Positions 6,552-12,515 of a stretch of 12,515 bases of DNA are shown piece after piece; position 1 is the first letter of the stretch; every line of letters starts with the position of its first letter. Source of the DNA: Pseudomonadota bacterium (GTDB lineage: Bacteria > Pseudomonadota > Alphaproteobacteria > Rhizobiales > Xanthobacteraceae); the NCBI GenBank assembly GCA_023404705.1, contig JAEYAU010000203.1, forward strand, positions 1 through 12,515. Direction: 5' to 3'. A program made the position numbers and the translations under genes. Below the pieces are notes generated by a model. The model was not told where the DNA came from and made no database searches. It worked only from the letters and a program-made list of their open reading frames with translations.

Positions 6552-7583
6552 ATGGCCAGGTTCCGCGTGGCGCTCTCGGGCGACTTCCGCAAGGCCGACG
6601 GCACGCCCGCCTATCCGATGTTCGATCTCGCGCCGCTCACGAGCGATCCCGAGATCGAGATCTTCTACGTCGACGCGATCGACGACGTGATGCCGGCGGA
6701 GCGCCTGCAAGGCGTGGACGCGCTGATCCTGCTGGCGCATCGCTTCACGGCGGCGAGCATTCCGCGCGACGGCCGGCTCGCCCTCGTCGCGCGCTTCGGT
6801 GTCGGTTACGACTCGGTGGACGTCGCGGCCTGCACGGCGGCCGATATCGGCGTGGCGATCACGCCCGACGGGGTACGGCGGCCGGTCGCGGTCGCGGTCA
6901 TCACCTTCGTGCTGGCGCTCGCCGGCAAGCTCCTGATCAAGGACCGGCTCACCCGCCAGGGCGCCTGGGCCGAGAAGAGCCGGCACATGGGAGTGGGCCT
7001 CACAGGGCGTACGCTCGGCCAGCTCGGGCTCGGCAATATCGGCGCGGAGGTCTTCCGACTCGCGGCACCGTTCGGCATGCGCTTCATCGCGCATGATCCG
7101 TTCGCGGATGCCGAGCTCGCCAGGTCACTCGGCGTGCAGCTCGTCTCGTTGGAGGAGCTGTTCCGGCAGTCCGACTTCCTCTCGGTCAGCGTGCCGCTGT
7201 CGGAGGACACGCGCGGCCTCGTCGATGCCGAGAAGCTCGCCTGGATGAAGCCGAGCGCTTTTCTGATCAATACGGCGCGCGGGCCCGTCGTGAATCAACG
7301 CGATCTCCACGATGCGCTGGTCGCTGGCCGCATCTCCGGCGCCGGGCTCGACGTGTTCGACATCGAGCCGGTCGCGAAGGACGAACCGCTGCTGCGGCTC
7401 GACAATGTCATCGTCACGCCGCATGCGCTGTGCTGGACCGACGAATGCTTCGCGCGCATCGGGGCATCCGACGTCGCATCCGTGCTGGCGATCAAGCGCG
7501 GTGAGGCGCCGGCCGCGCTCGTCAACCGCGAGGTGGCCGAGCGCACGGGGTTTCGGGAGAAGCTTGCGCGCTACCGCGCGTGA
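6552..7583 (+). CDS. D-isomer-specific 2-hydroxyacid dehydrogenase
   Basis: This 343-residue protein would reversibly reduce a 2-keto acid (such as hydroxypyruvate or glyoxylate) to a D-2-hydroxy acid. The catalytic trio is intact: Arg243 in NTARGP, Glu272 in FDIEP, and His291 in TPHALCW. The nucleotide motif is GLGNIG (159-164), and Asp182 after the second strand suggests NAD. RFGVGYDSVD (81-90) is the usual substrate-loop region. GGGAGG at 6539-6544 lies seven bases before ATG 6552, inside the end of the aldolase gene, so the two are tightly coupled. As aldolase products often include hydroxypyruvate- or semialdehyde-level compounds, this enzyme may reduce an aldolase product or prepare its substrate. 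It ends the operon, converging on the GntR gene 16 bases away. The exact substrate is not determined. Confidence 0.93.
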   Translation: MARFRVALSGDFRKADGTPAYPMFDLAPLTSDPEIEIFYVDAIDDVMPAERLQGVDALILLAHRFTAASIPRDGRLALVARFGVGYDSVDVAACTAADIGVAITPDGVRRPVAVAVITFVLALAGKLLIKDRLTRQGAWAEKSRHMGVGLTGRTLGQLGLGNIGAEVFRLAAPFGMRFIAHDPFADAELARSLGVQLVSLEELFRQSDFLSVSVPLSEDTRGLVDAEKLAWMKPSAFLINTARGPVVNQRDLHDALVAGRISGAGLDVFDIEPVAKDEPLLRLDNVIVTPHALCWTDECFARIGASDVASVLAIKRGEAPAALVNREVAERTGFREKLARYRA

Positions 7584-7586
7584 ACC

Positions 7587-7603
7587 CTGATCCGGACGAT
7601 CAG
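7587..7603. terminator. Possible bidirectional stem-loop between the dehydrogenase and gntR
   Basis: CTGATC (7587-7592) pairs perfectly with GATCAG (7598-7603) around a 5-base loop. The repeat fills the 16-base convergent gap and includes the gntR stop codon on the minus strand. A short T-run is missing on both sides, so it is a weak terminator candidate, but its placement exactly between two converging genes is suggestive. Confidence 0.3.
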
Positions 7604-8394
7604 CGCAACGCCTTCCGGCGCTTGGGCGGCGTGGACGGAGCCGCGCCGTCCATCTCGTCGCCCGGCTCGAACATGTCCGGAAAGGCGCCGGCGAGACGCG
7701 GGAGAGACTTCAGGATCTCGCGCAGATGCGCGCGCATCGCAGCCTCGGCCGCCGCGCCTTTTCCGCCGGCGACCGCGTCGAGCACGGCCTGATGCTGGAC
7801 CACCAGATGGTCCATCGGCGTCGCGTCCGGCAGGCTCAGGAAGCGGACGCGGTCCATCTGGGCCTTCGCCTCCTCGATCACCTTCCAGGCATAGACGCAG
7901 TCGGCCGCGTGGGCGAGGCCGCGGTGGAACGCTTCGTCGAGCACGAAGAACTGCTCGGGATCGTTGGCCTTCACGGCACCGCGCTGCTCGGCGAGCACGC
8001 TGCGCAGCTCGGCCAGCGCCGTGGCTGCGATGCCCTCGGAGGCGCGGCGGGCGATCGCGCATTCCACGGCTTCGCGCACGAAGCGCGCGTCAGTGACGGC
8101 CTTGGCCGATATCTTCACCACGAAGGTGCCGCGCTGCGGCAGCACGCGCACGAGCCCGCTCTCGCTCAGCTTGATGAAGGCCTCGCGTACCGGCTGGCGA
8201 CTGACATTGAGCCGGCCCGCGATATCTTGCTCGGACAGCGCCGTGCCGGGCGTGAGCCGCATGGTGACGATCGAAGAGCGCAGCGTGCGGAAAACCTGAT
8301 CGGCGATCGAGCTCACACGCCGCGAGACCTCGAGGGGTTGGACCTCGCCCAGCGGGGGCAGCTTCAGAGGTCGTTGCATCGGCCGATCTTCCAT
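7600..8394 (-). CDS. GntR-family transcriptional regulator, FCD (FadR) subfamily
   Basis: A DNA-binding regulator of up to 264 residues. The N-terminal winged helix-turn-helix spans about 30-95, with typical features (LTPGTALSEQDIAGRLNVSRQPVREA at 48-72, then a wing with LPQRGTFV). The C-terminal FCD effector domain keeps the metal/ligand residues Asp153, His157, His201 and His223. FCD proteins usually bind organic-acid intermediates and repress nearby catabolic and transport genes. It is divergent from the TRAP operon, with 79 bases between, and convergent with the catabolic operon. The first ATG (8394) has no clear ribosome site. The second (8379) has GGAAGA about nine bases upstream and may be the real start, which would give 259 residues. 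The extended basic C-terminus (PPKRRKALR) lies beyond the FCD core. Confidence 0.93.
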   Translation of the reverse strand: MEDRPMQRPLKLPPLGEVQPLEVSRRVSSIADQVFRTLRSSIVTMRLTPGTALSEQDIAGRLNVSRQPVREAFIKLSESGLVRVLPQRGTFVVKISAKAVTDARFVREAVECAIARRASEGIAATALAELRSVLAEQRGAVKANDPEQFFVLDEAFHRGLAHAADCVYAWKVIEEAKAQMDRVRFLSLPDATPMDHLVVQHQAVLDAVAGGKGAAAEAAMRAHLREILKSLPRLAGAFPDMFEPGDEMDGAAPSTPPKRRKALR

Positions 8395-8473
8395 ACTACC
8401 ATTTCAGCGCAAGCCCGCTCTCAAAGCAACAAGGGACTTCGCGGCAGGCGCCAAGTCCCGGGAGGATGCCCAG
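8395..8473. promoter_or_regulatory. Divergent gntR/dctP control region with a hairpin abutting the dctP ribosome site
   Basis: In this 79-base gap, GGGACTT (8433-8439) pairs with AAGTCCC (8453-8459). After a C-C mismatch, GCG (8441-8443) pairs with CGC (8449-8451), with 8452 opposite 8440 and a 5-base loop. The 3' arm touches GGGAGG (8460-8465), the ribosome site of dctP. As DNA this is a candidate operator for the GntR protein; as RNA it could affect dctP translation. Clear -35/-10 boxes were not identified. Confidence 0.45.
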
Positions 8474-9454
8474 ATGATCCAGATGATGGGAAAGCTCGCG
8501 CTGGCCGCGGTCGCGGCCGTGATCGCGCTGGCGGCGCCGGCGCAGGCGGCCGACTGGACGCTCAACGTCAATACGGCGCTCACGGTCGACGATCCGCTCT
8601 ATAAGGGCCTCGAGGCCTTCAAGGCCGGCGTCGAGCAACGCACCAACAAGAAGCTCGAGGTTCGGCTGTTTCCCGGCTCGCAGCTCGGGCCGGACGAGGA
8701 CGTGCTCGAGCAGGCGCGCGCCGGCGGCAGCGTCGCGGTGGTGGTCGATGGCGGGCGGCTCGCGGCCTATGTGAAGGAGCTCGGCATCCTGGGCGCGCCC
8801 TATGTCGCGAAGGACTTCGACGAGCTGCGCAAGATCGTCACCTCGCCGCTGTTCGAGGAATGGGTCGGCAAGCTGCGCAATGCCTCGGGCCACCAGATCC
8901 TCTCGTTCAACTGGTTCCAGGGACAGCGCCACCTCTTGACGAACAAGCCGGTGGCGAAGCCCGCCGATCTCTCGGGCGTGCGCATGCGCACCCCCGGCGC
9001 GCCCGTGTGGCTGGAGACGATCCGCGCCATGGGCGCGACGCCGACGCCAATGCCCTGGGCCGAGGTCTATTCGGCGCTGCAGCTCAAGGCGATCGACGCG
9101 GTAGAGGCGCAGCATCCGGCCTCCTTCGGCGCCAAGCTCTACGAGCAGGTGAAGTTCATCACCAAGACGGGCCACATCAACCTGATCACGGGCCTCGTCA
9201 CCTCGCGCATCTGGTTCGACAAGCTGCCGCCGGACATCCAGAAGGTCCTGCGCGAAGAGGCTCTCAAGGCCGGCGACTTCGCCTCGAAGGGGACCATCGA
9301 GTCGCTCACCAAGTACGAGGCGCAGTTCAAGGAAAAGGGCGTCACGGTCGCAGACATCGACGTGGCGCCGTTCCGCGAGGCGACCAAGGCCGTTTACGAC
9401 AAGCTCGGCTATGGCGACCTGCGCAAGCAGGTGGAGTCGACGCTCGCGCGCTGA
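8474..9454 (+). CDS. dctP: TRAP transporter substrate-binding protein, DctP type (Sec-exported)
   Basis: A 326-residue periplasmic binding protein that captures an organic acid for the TRAP permease encoded next to it. Residues 1-25 are a Sec signal peptide: a short Lys-containing start, an Ala/Val/Leu core, and a likely cut after AQA (25). The mature part shows the DctP plan: LEVRLFPGSQLG (61-72), a conserved Arg172 in RMRTP that in this family salt-bridges the ligand carboxylate, and ATPTPMPWAEVYSALQLKAIDAVE (188-211). GGGAGG lies nine bases before ATG 8474; other in-frame ATGs downstream are less well spaced. The gene is first in the dctPQM operon and divergent from gntR. A strong stem-loop follows the stop codon, probably letting this protein be made in excess of the membrane parts. 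The ligand is a carboxylate of unknown identity. Confidence 0.93.
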   Translation: MIQMMGKLALAAVAAVIALAAPAQAADWTLNVNTALTVDDPLYKGLEAFKAGVEQRTNKKLEVRLFPGSQLGPDEDVLEQARAGGSVAVVVDGGRLAAYVKELGILGAPYVAKDFDELRKIVTSPLFEEWVGKLRNASGHQILSFNWFQGQRHLLTNKPVAKPADLSGVRMRTPGAPVWLETIRAMGATPTPMPWAEVYSALQLKAIDAVEAQHPASFGAKLYEQVKFITKTGHINLITGLVTSRIWFDKLPPDIQKVLREEALKAGDFASKGTIESLTKYEAQFKEKGVTVADIDVAPFREATKAVYDKLGYGDLRKQVESTLAR

Positions 9455-9472
9455 CGCGATCTCCCGAGGGGG

Positions 9473-9498
9473 TGCGGATGGCCGCAAGGCCATCCGCA
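9473..9498 (+). other. Intercistronic stem-loop between dctP and dctQ
   Basis: The stem of 11 perfect pairs runs from T9473 to C9483 and from G9488 to A9498, core GCGGATGGCC against GGCCATCCGC, closed by the stable tetraloop GCAA (GNRA type). It starts 18 bases past the dctP stop and ends 16 bases before the AGGGGAG ribosome site of dctQ. It is not followed by a T-run, so it is not a classical terminator. Such elements after binding-protein genes usually protect the upstream mRNA from 3' decay, so that binding protein outnumbers permease. Confidence 0.75.
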
Positions 9499-9526
9499 AT
9501 CGGGCGCAGGGATCAGGGGAGCTCAT

Positions 9527-10018
9527 ATGTTCGAACGCTTCACGCGGCTCGAGGAAGGCCTTGCCATGGCTTTCTTCGCCGTCACCACCGCGCTCGTCTT
9601 CATCGGCGCCGTGGCGCGCACCATCGGCGAGCCGTTGATCTGGGCGATCGACATCGCACAGATGTCGTTCGCCTGGGCCTGCGTGCTCGGCGCCGACATC
9701 GCGCTCAAGCGCAATGCGCATATCGAGATCGACATCCTGGTGCGCTCGTTCCCCCGCGGCTTCCGGCGCGTGCTGGCCGCCGCCTGGCTCGGCGCCATCA
9801 CGGTGTTCCTGGCGGCGCTGGTCTACTACGGCACCAGCCTGACGCTGCTCAATCTGGAGCGGCCGCTGGGCGATGTCGGCATCAGCTACGGCTTCGTCAC
9901 CGCAGCGATCCCGGCCGGCGCGGCGCTGATGCTGATCACCGCCACACGCCGGCTCTGGCGTGGCCTCACCGGACAGGAAACGCTCTCGCTCGAGGGCCGC
10001 GACGGGACCGTGCTATGA
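9527..10018 (+). CDS. dctQ: TRAP transporter small permease, DctQ type
   Basis: A 163-residue inner-membrane protein, the small subunit of the TRAP transporter. It has four predicted helices at about 12-31, 41-60, 83-103 and 120-140. The family pattern between helices two and three is clear: WACVLGADIALKRNAHIEID (50-69), with Trp39 at the start of helix two. AGGGGAG at 9515-9521 sits five bases before ATG 9527. Its last bases overlap the dctM start as ATGA, so the two membrane subunits are co-translated. DctQ binds and supports DctM, and has no transport site of its own as far as is known. Confidence 0.92.
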   Translation: MFERFTRLEEGLAMAFFAVTTALVFIGAVARTIGEPLIWAIDIAQMSFAWACVLGADIALKRNAHIEIDILVRSFPRGFRRVLAAAWLGAITVFLAALVYYGTSLTLLNLERPLGDVGISYGFVTAAIPAGAALMLITATRRLWRGLTGQETLSLEGRDGTVL

Positions 10019-11292
10019 GCGGCATTCTCACACTTGTTTTCCTCGGCCTGATGTTCCTCGGCATGCCGGTCGCCTTCGCGATCGGGATCTCGGCCTTCAT
10101 GTTCTACGTGTTCGGGCCGGTGCCGACCTCGATCAGCGTGCAGCGCATCGTGTCGGTGACGCAGTCCTTCCCGCTGCTCGCGGTGCCGCTGTTCGTGTTC
10201 GCGGGCCACCTGATGAACGAGGCCGGCATCACGAGCCGGCTGATCCGCCTCTCCACCGTGCTGACCGGCTGGATCAGCGGCGGCCTCGCGCAGGTCGCGA
10301 TCATGCTGAGCGCGCTGATGGGCGGCGTGTCGGGCTCGGCGGTGGCCGATGCCGCCATGGAAGCGCGCATCCTCGGCCCCGCGATGCTCGAGCGCGGCTA
10401 CACCAAGGGCTATGCCTCGGCCACCATCGCGGTCGGCTCGCTCATCACGGCGACGATCCCGCCCAGCATCGGCCTGATCCTCTACGGATTCATGGGCAAT
10501 GTCTCGATCGGGAAGCTGTTCGTCGGCGGGATCATCCCGGGCATCCTGATGACGATCTTCCTGATGACCACGGCCTACATCATCGCGAAGCGCCGCGGCT
10601 ACAAGCCCGAGATGGACCGGCTGCCGACCGGACGAGAGGTGCTCAGCAGCGTCATCGAGTGCATCTGGGCCCTGATGTTCCCGGTGTTCCTGATCGTCGG
10701 CATTCGCTACGGCATCTTCACGCCCTCGGAAGCAGGCGCTTTCGCGGTCGCCTATGCGATCTTCGTCGGTTTCGTGATCTATCGAGAGCTGACCGTAAAG
10801 GCACTGCTCCAATCGCTGCGCCACAGCGTCGTCGACACCGGCATGATCATGCTGATCATCATGTTCTCGGCGATGATCGGCTACATGATCACGCTGGAAG
10901 GCGTGCCGCAGGCCGCGACCGGATTCCTGGCCGGCATCACGCGCGATCCCAACATCCTGATGCTGCTGCTGATCGCCTTCATCACGCTGCTCGGCATGTT
11001 CCTGGAAAGCACCGTGATCGTGCTGCTGCTGACGCCGATCCTGGTGCCGGTGATTACCCAACTCGGCATCGATCCAGTGCATTTCGGGCTCGTGATGATG
11101 ACCACCGTGACGCTCGGCGGCATGACGCCGCCGGTGGGCGTCGCCATGTACGTCGTCTGCGGCATGCTCAACTGCTCGATGGACGAGTACACGCGTGAGG
11201 CCATCCCGCTGATCGGCGCAGTCCTGGTCCTCGTCATACTGATGATCTACGTGCCCTGGATCGTGCTGGTGCTGCCCAACCTGCTGTTCTGA
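10015..11292 (+). CDS. dctM: TRAP transporter large permease, DctM type
   Basis: A 425-residue, very hydrophobic inner-membrane protein with about a dozen membrane segments. It is the transport subunit that couples carboxylate uptake to the sodium gradient. Family features seen: LGMPVAFAIGIS near the N-terminus, FPLLAVPLFVFAGHLMNEAGI (residues 52-72), LSALMGGVSGSAVADAA (98-114), ATIPPSIGLILYGF in the first repeat and TLGGMTPPVGVAMYV in the second (the two inverted-repeat substrate/ion regions), and FLESTVIVLLLTPIL. Length is typical for a separate (unfused) DctM. The start ATG overlaps the dctQ stop; upstream frame-open sequence lies inside dctP/dctQ and is not coding. The following gap holds no convincing terminator. 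Confidence 0.94.
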   Translation: MSGILTLVFLGLMFLGMPVAFAIGISAFMFYVFGPVPTSISVQRIVSVTQSFPLLAVPLFVFAGHLMNEAGITSRLIRLSTVLTGWISGGLAQVAIMLSALMGGVSGSAVADAAMEARILGPAMLERGYTKGYASATIAVGSLITATIPPSIGLILYGFMGNVSIGKLFVGGIIPGILMTIFLMTTAYIIAKRRGYKPEMDRLPTGREVLSSVIECIWALMFPVFLIVGIRYGIFTPSEAGAFAVAYAIFVGFVIYRELTVKALLQSLRHSVVDTGMIMLIIMFSAMIGYMITLEGVPQAATGFLAGITRDPNILMLLLIAFITLLGMFLESTVIVLLLTPILVPVITQLGIDPVHFGLVMMTTVTLGGMTPPVGVAMYVVCGMLNCSMDEYTREAIPLIGAVLVLVILMIYVPWIVLVLPNLLF

Positions 11293-11466
11293 TGCCGATG
11301 GTGGGTGTGGGCGAACATGCGTCCCGCAGGTGCCAAGCTCTTCTTTGCGGTTGCGCGGTGCGCGAGTCGGTGTAACTATTTGGTTACTTAGGCGGGCCGC
11401 AGAAGCCTCCGCGAAGCATGCGACAACGGAAGTCGCAGCAGGGAAACACCCTCAGGGAGGAGCAGC
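11293..11466 (+). promoter_or_regulatory. 174-base leader before the second dctP, with a GTAAC/GTTAC palindrome
   Basis: No gene is seen here. The notable element is GTAAC (11372-11376) and GTTAC (11383-11387), an inverted repeat with a 6-base spacer in a locally AT-rich patch about 80 bases before the ATG. It would suit a dimeric regulator. A TTGCGC at 11351-11356 lies 16 bases before TAACTA (11373-11378), a poor but possible -35/-10 pair that would place the palindrome over the -10 region. GGGAGGAG (11455-11462) is the ribosome site of the next gene. The length of the gap and these signs suggest a separate promoter. Confidence 0.45.
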
Positions 11467-12486
11467 ATGTCCACACGCATGACCCGGCGCCACGTCGTGA
11501 AGGCTGGCGCCATCGCAATCGCCATGCCGGGGCTGATCGGCACGGCACGCGCGCAGAGCAAGACGGTCTGCCGCATCGGCCACTCGGAAGCGATCGGCTC
11601 ACCGCTCACCAACGCGTTCGAGAGCTGGACCAAGATCCTCAATGAGCGCAGCGGCGGGCGCATCGACGCGCAGCATTTCCCGGCGAGCCAGCTCGGCAGC
11701 TACACGCAGAATATCGAGCAGAATCGGCTCGGCACGATCCAGATCACGACCGGCGGGCCCGATACCGAGGAGACGATCGCGCCCGAGATCGCGGCGACCG
11801 GCGGCGCGCCCGGCTTCATCTTCCGCGACGACGCCCATGTGGACCGCGTGCTGCAAGGCGAGATCGGCGCCGAAGTCTCGCGGATCGCGAGAGCCAAGAC
11901 CGGCGTCGAGTTCGTCGACTACGGCGAGGTCGGCTTCCGCCACATCCTCGCCAAGCGCAAGGTCACCAATATCGACGAGGTGAAGGGCCTGAAGATCCGC
12001 GTCCCCGAGCTCAAGGTATGGGTGGACTTCTGGAAGCGGCTCGGCGCCAATCCGACGCCGCTTCCCTATGCGGAGCAGTACAGCGCGCTCTCCTCCGGCC
12101 TGATCGACGCGCTCGAAGCCGACGTGTTCTCGATCAAGGGCTTCAAATGGGGCGAGCAGGCCAGGCACCTGACGCTCACGTCGCACTGGTTCCTGCCCAA
12201 AGCCACGCGCGTGAATGCGCGCTGGCTCGACTCGCTGCCCGCGGACCTGCAGAAGCTGGTGCGCGACTCGGCCAAGGAGGTGTTCGCCGAGCAGCGCAAG
12301 CAGAACCGTGCGAATGCCGCAAAGACGCTCGAAGAGCTCAAGGCATCGGGCATCACGGTCTACCAGCTCAGCGATGCGCCGAAGTGGCAGCAGGCGACCG
12401 AGCCGCTCTATGCGGAGTTCAGCGCCAAGAGCCCGGCCACCAAGGCCATGATCGACAAGATCCGCGCGCTGGCGACGGCGTCCTGA
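11467..12486 (+). CDS. TRAP transporter substrate-binding protein, DctP type (Tat-like signal)
   Basis: A 339-residue periplasmic binding protein, distinct from the one at 8474. The N-terminus carries a twin-arginine motif TRRHVVK (6-12), an Ala/Ile/Gly core and a likely cut after ARA (29), so export is probably by Tat. The mature protein has HFPASQLG (70-77), the carboxylate-binding Arg178 in LKIRVP, and NPTPLPYAEQYSALSSGLIDALE (195-217), all DctP hallmarks. GGGAGGAG stands four bases before ATG 11467. It comes after a 174-base gap with a palindrome and is followed by a hairpin at the window edge, so it likely heads its own operon rather than serving dctQM upstream, though sharing is possible. 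The ligand is unknown. Similarity to the first DctP is only at family level. Confidence 0.92.
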   Translation: MSTRMTRRHVVKAGAIAIAMPGLIGTARAQSKTVCRIGHSEAIGSPLTNAFESWTKILNERSGGRIDAQHFPASQLGSYTQNIEQNRLGTIQITTGGPDTEETIAPEIAATGGAPGFIFRDDAHVDRVLQGEIGAEVSRIARAKTGVEFVDYGEVGFRHILAKRKVTNIDEVKGLKIRVPELKVWVDFWKRLGANPTPLPYAEQYSALSSGLIDALEADVFSIKGFKWGEQARHLTLTSHWFLPKATRVNARWLDSLPADLQKLVRDSAKEVFAEQRKQNRANAAKTLEELKASGITVYQLSDAPKWQQATEPLYAEFSAKSPATKAMIDKIRALATAS

Positions 12487-12499
12487 TCGCAGGTGTGCG

Positions 12500-12515
12500 G
12501 AGGCCGCCTGGCCTC
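12500..12515 (+). other. Stem-loop after the second dctP, cut by the window edge
   Basis: GAGGCC (12500-12505) pairs with GGCCTC (12510-12515) around the loop GCCT, 14 bases past the stop codon. The upstream flank reads GTGCG, as it does before the dctP-dctQ stem at 9472-9476. If the stem is extended, the next bases outside the window should read close to CGCAC. This would make it a counterpart of the 9473-9498 element. Confidence 0.5.

Noticed and set aside
5511..7094. Long minus-strand open frame (527 codons) over the cupin, aldolase and dehydrogenase.
   Set aside because: It is antisense to three clearly recognised genes, has His/Arg/Ala-biased composition without any domain, and follows from GC-rich codon phase.
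8396..9721. Long minus-strand open frame over dctP and the start of dctQ, and similar ones over dctM (9886-11082).
   Set aside because: These are shadows of TRAP genes with intact family motifs; their products are Arg/Asp/His-rich without recognisable domains.
11309..11325. Stem GGGCG / CG-T-CCC after dctM as a terminator.
   Set aside because: Only five pairs with a bulge and no T-run directly after it; too weak to call.
1..12515. CRISPR arrays, tRNA/rRNA genes, insertion sequences or prophage parts.
   Set aside because: No direct-repeat arrays, cloverleaf-like segments, transposase or integrase motifs were seen on either strand by eye.

Overview
The window is GC-rich, densely packed bacterial chromosome. 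Strong G/C bias at third codon positions, GntR/FCD regulation, a TRAP transporter, and the paired small GatC-like subunit plus amidase all suggest a soil or freshwater alphaproteobacterium (Hyphomicrobiales/Bradyrhizobium-like or Reyranella-like). That assignment is an impression from gene content and codon use, not a proven placement. It holds thirteen protein genes, one small gene (2128-2325, minus) that is easily missed, and one partial gene at the left edge. No rRNA, tRNA, IS element or CRISPR array was seen, and no gap between genes exceeds about 175 bases.

Layout. (1) 1-720: C-terminal part of an MFS exporter, ending 4 bases from the convergent amidase. (2) 725-2325, minus: a two-gene unit made of a 65-residue AtzG/GatC-like protein and an amidase-signature hydrolase, with stop and start overlapping as GTGA. 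(3) 2417-7583, plus: a long run of an M20 zinc amidohydrolase (HyuC/allantoate-amidohydrolase type), a zinc alcohol dehydrogenase, an unrecognised 208-residue protein of lower GC, a small cupin, an HpcH/HpaI aldolase and a D-2-hydroxyacid dehydrogenase. (4) 7600-8394, minus: a GntR/FCD repressor-type regulator. (5) 8474-11292, plus: a complete TRAP transporter, dctP-dctQ-dctM. (6) 11467-12486, plus: a second, Tat-type TRAP binding protein, probably the first gene of another TRAP operon that continues beyond the right edge.

Taken together this looks like an uptake-and-catabolism locus for one or more organic acids, some carrying amide or carbamoyl nitrogen. The TRAP system would import a carboxylate. 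The amidase pair and the M20 enzyme would release ammonia and/or CO2. The dehydrogenases would handle hydroxy and keto groups, and the aldolase would split a 2-keto acid into pyruvate plus an aldehyde. The GntR/FCD protein would sense an acid intermediate. The individual enzyme families are well supported; the shared substrate is inference.

The most noteworthy items are the AtzG-like small subunit, the compositionally odd 208-residue gene placed inside the operon, and a series of stem-loops in the short gaps. One is a near-textbook 11-bp stem with a GCAA loop between dctP and dctQ, and the start of a similar element follows the second dctP at the window edge.
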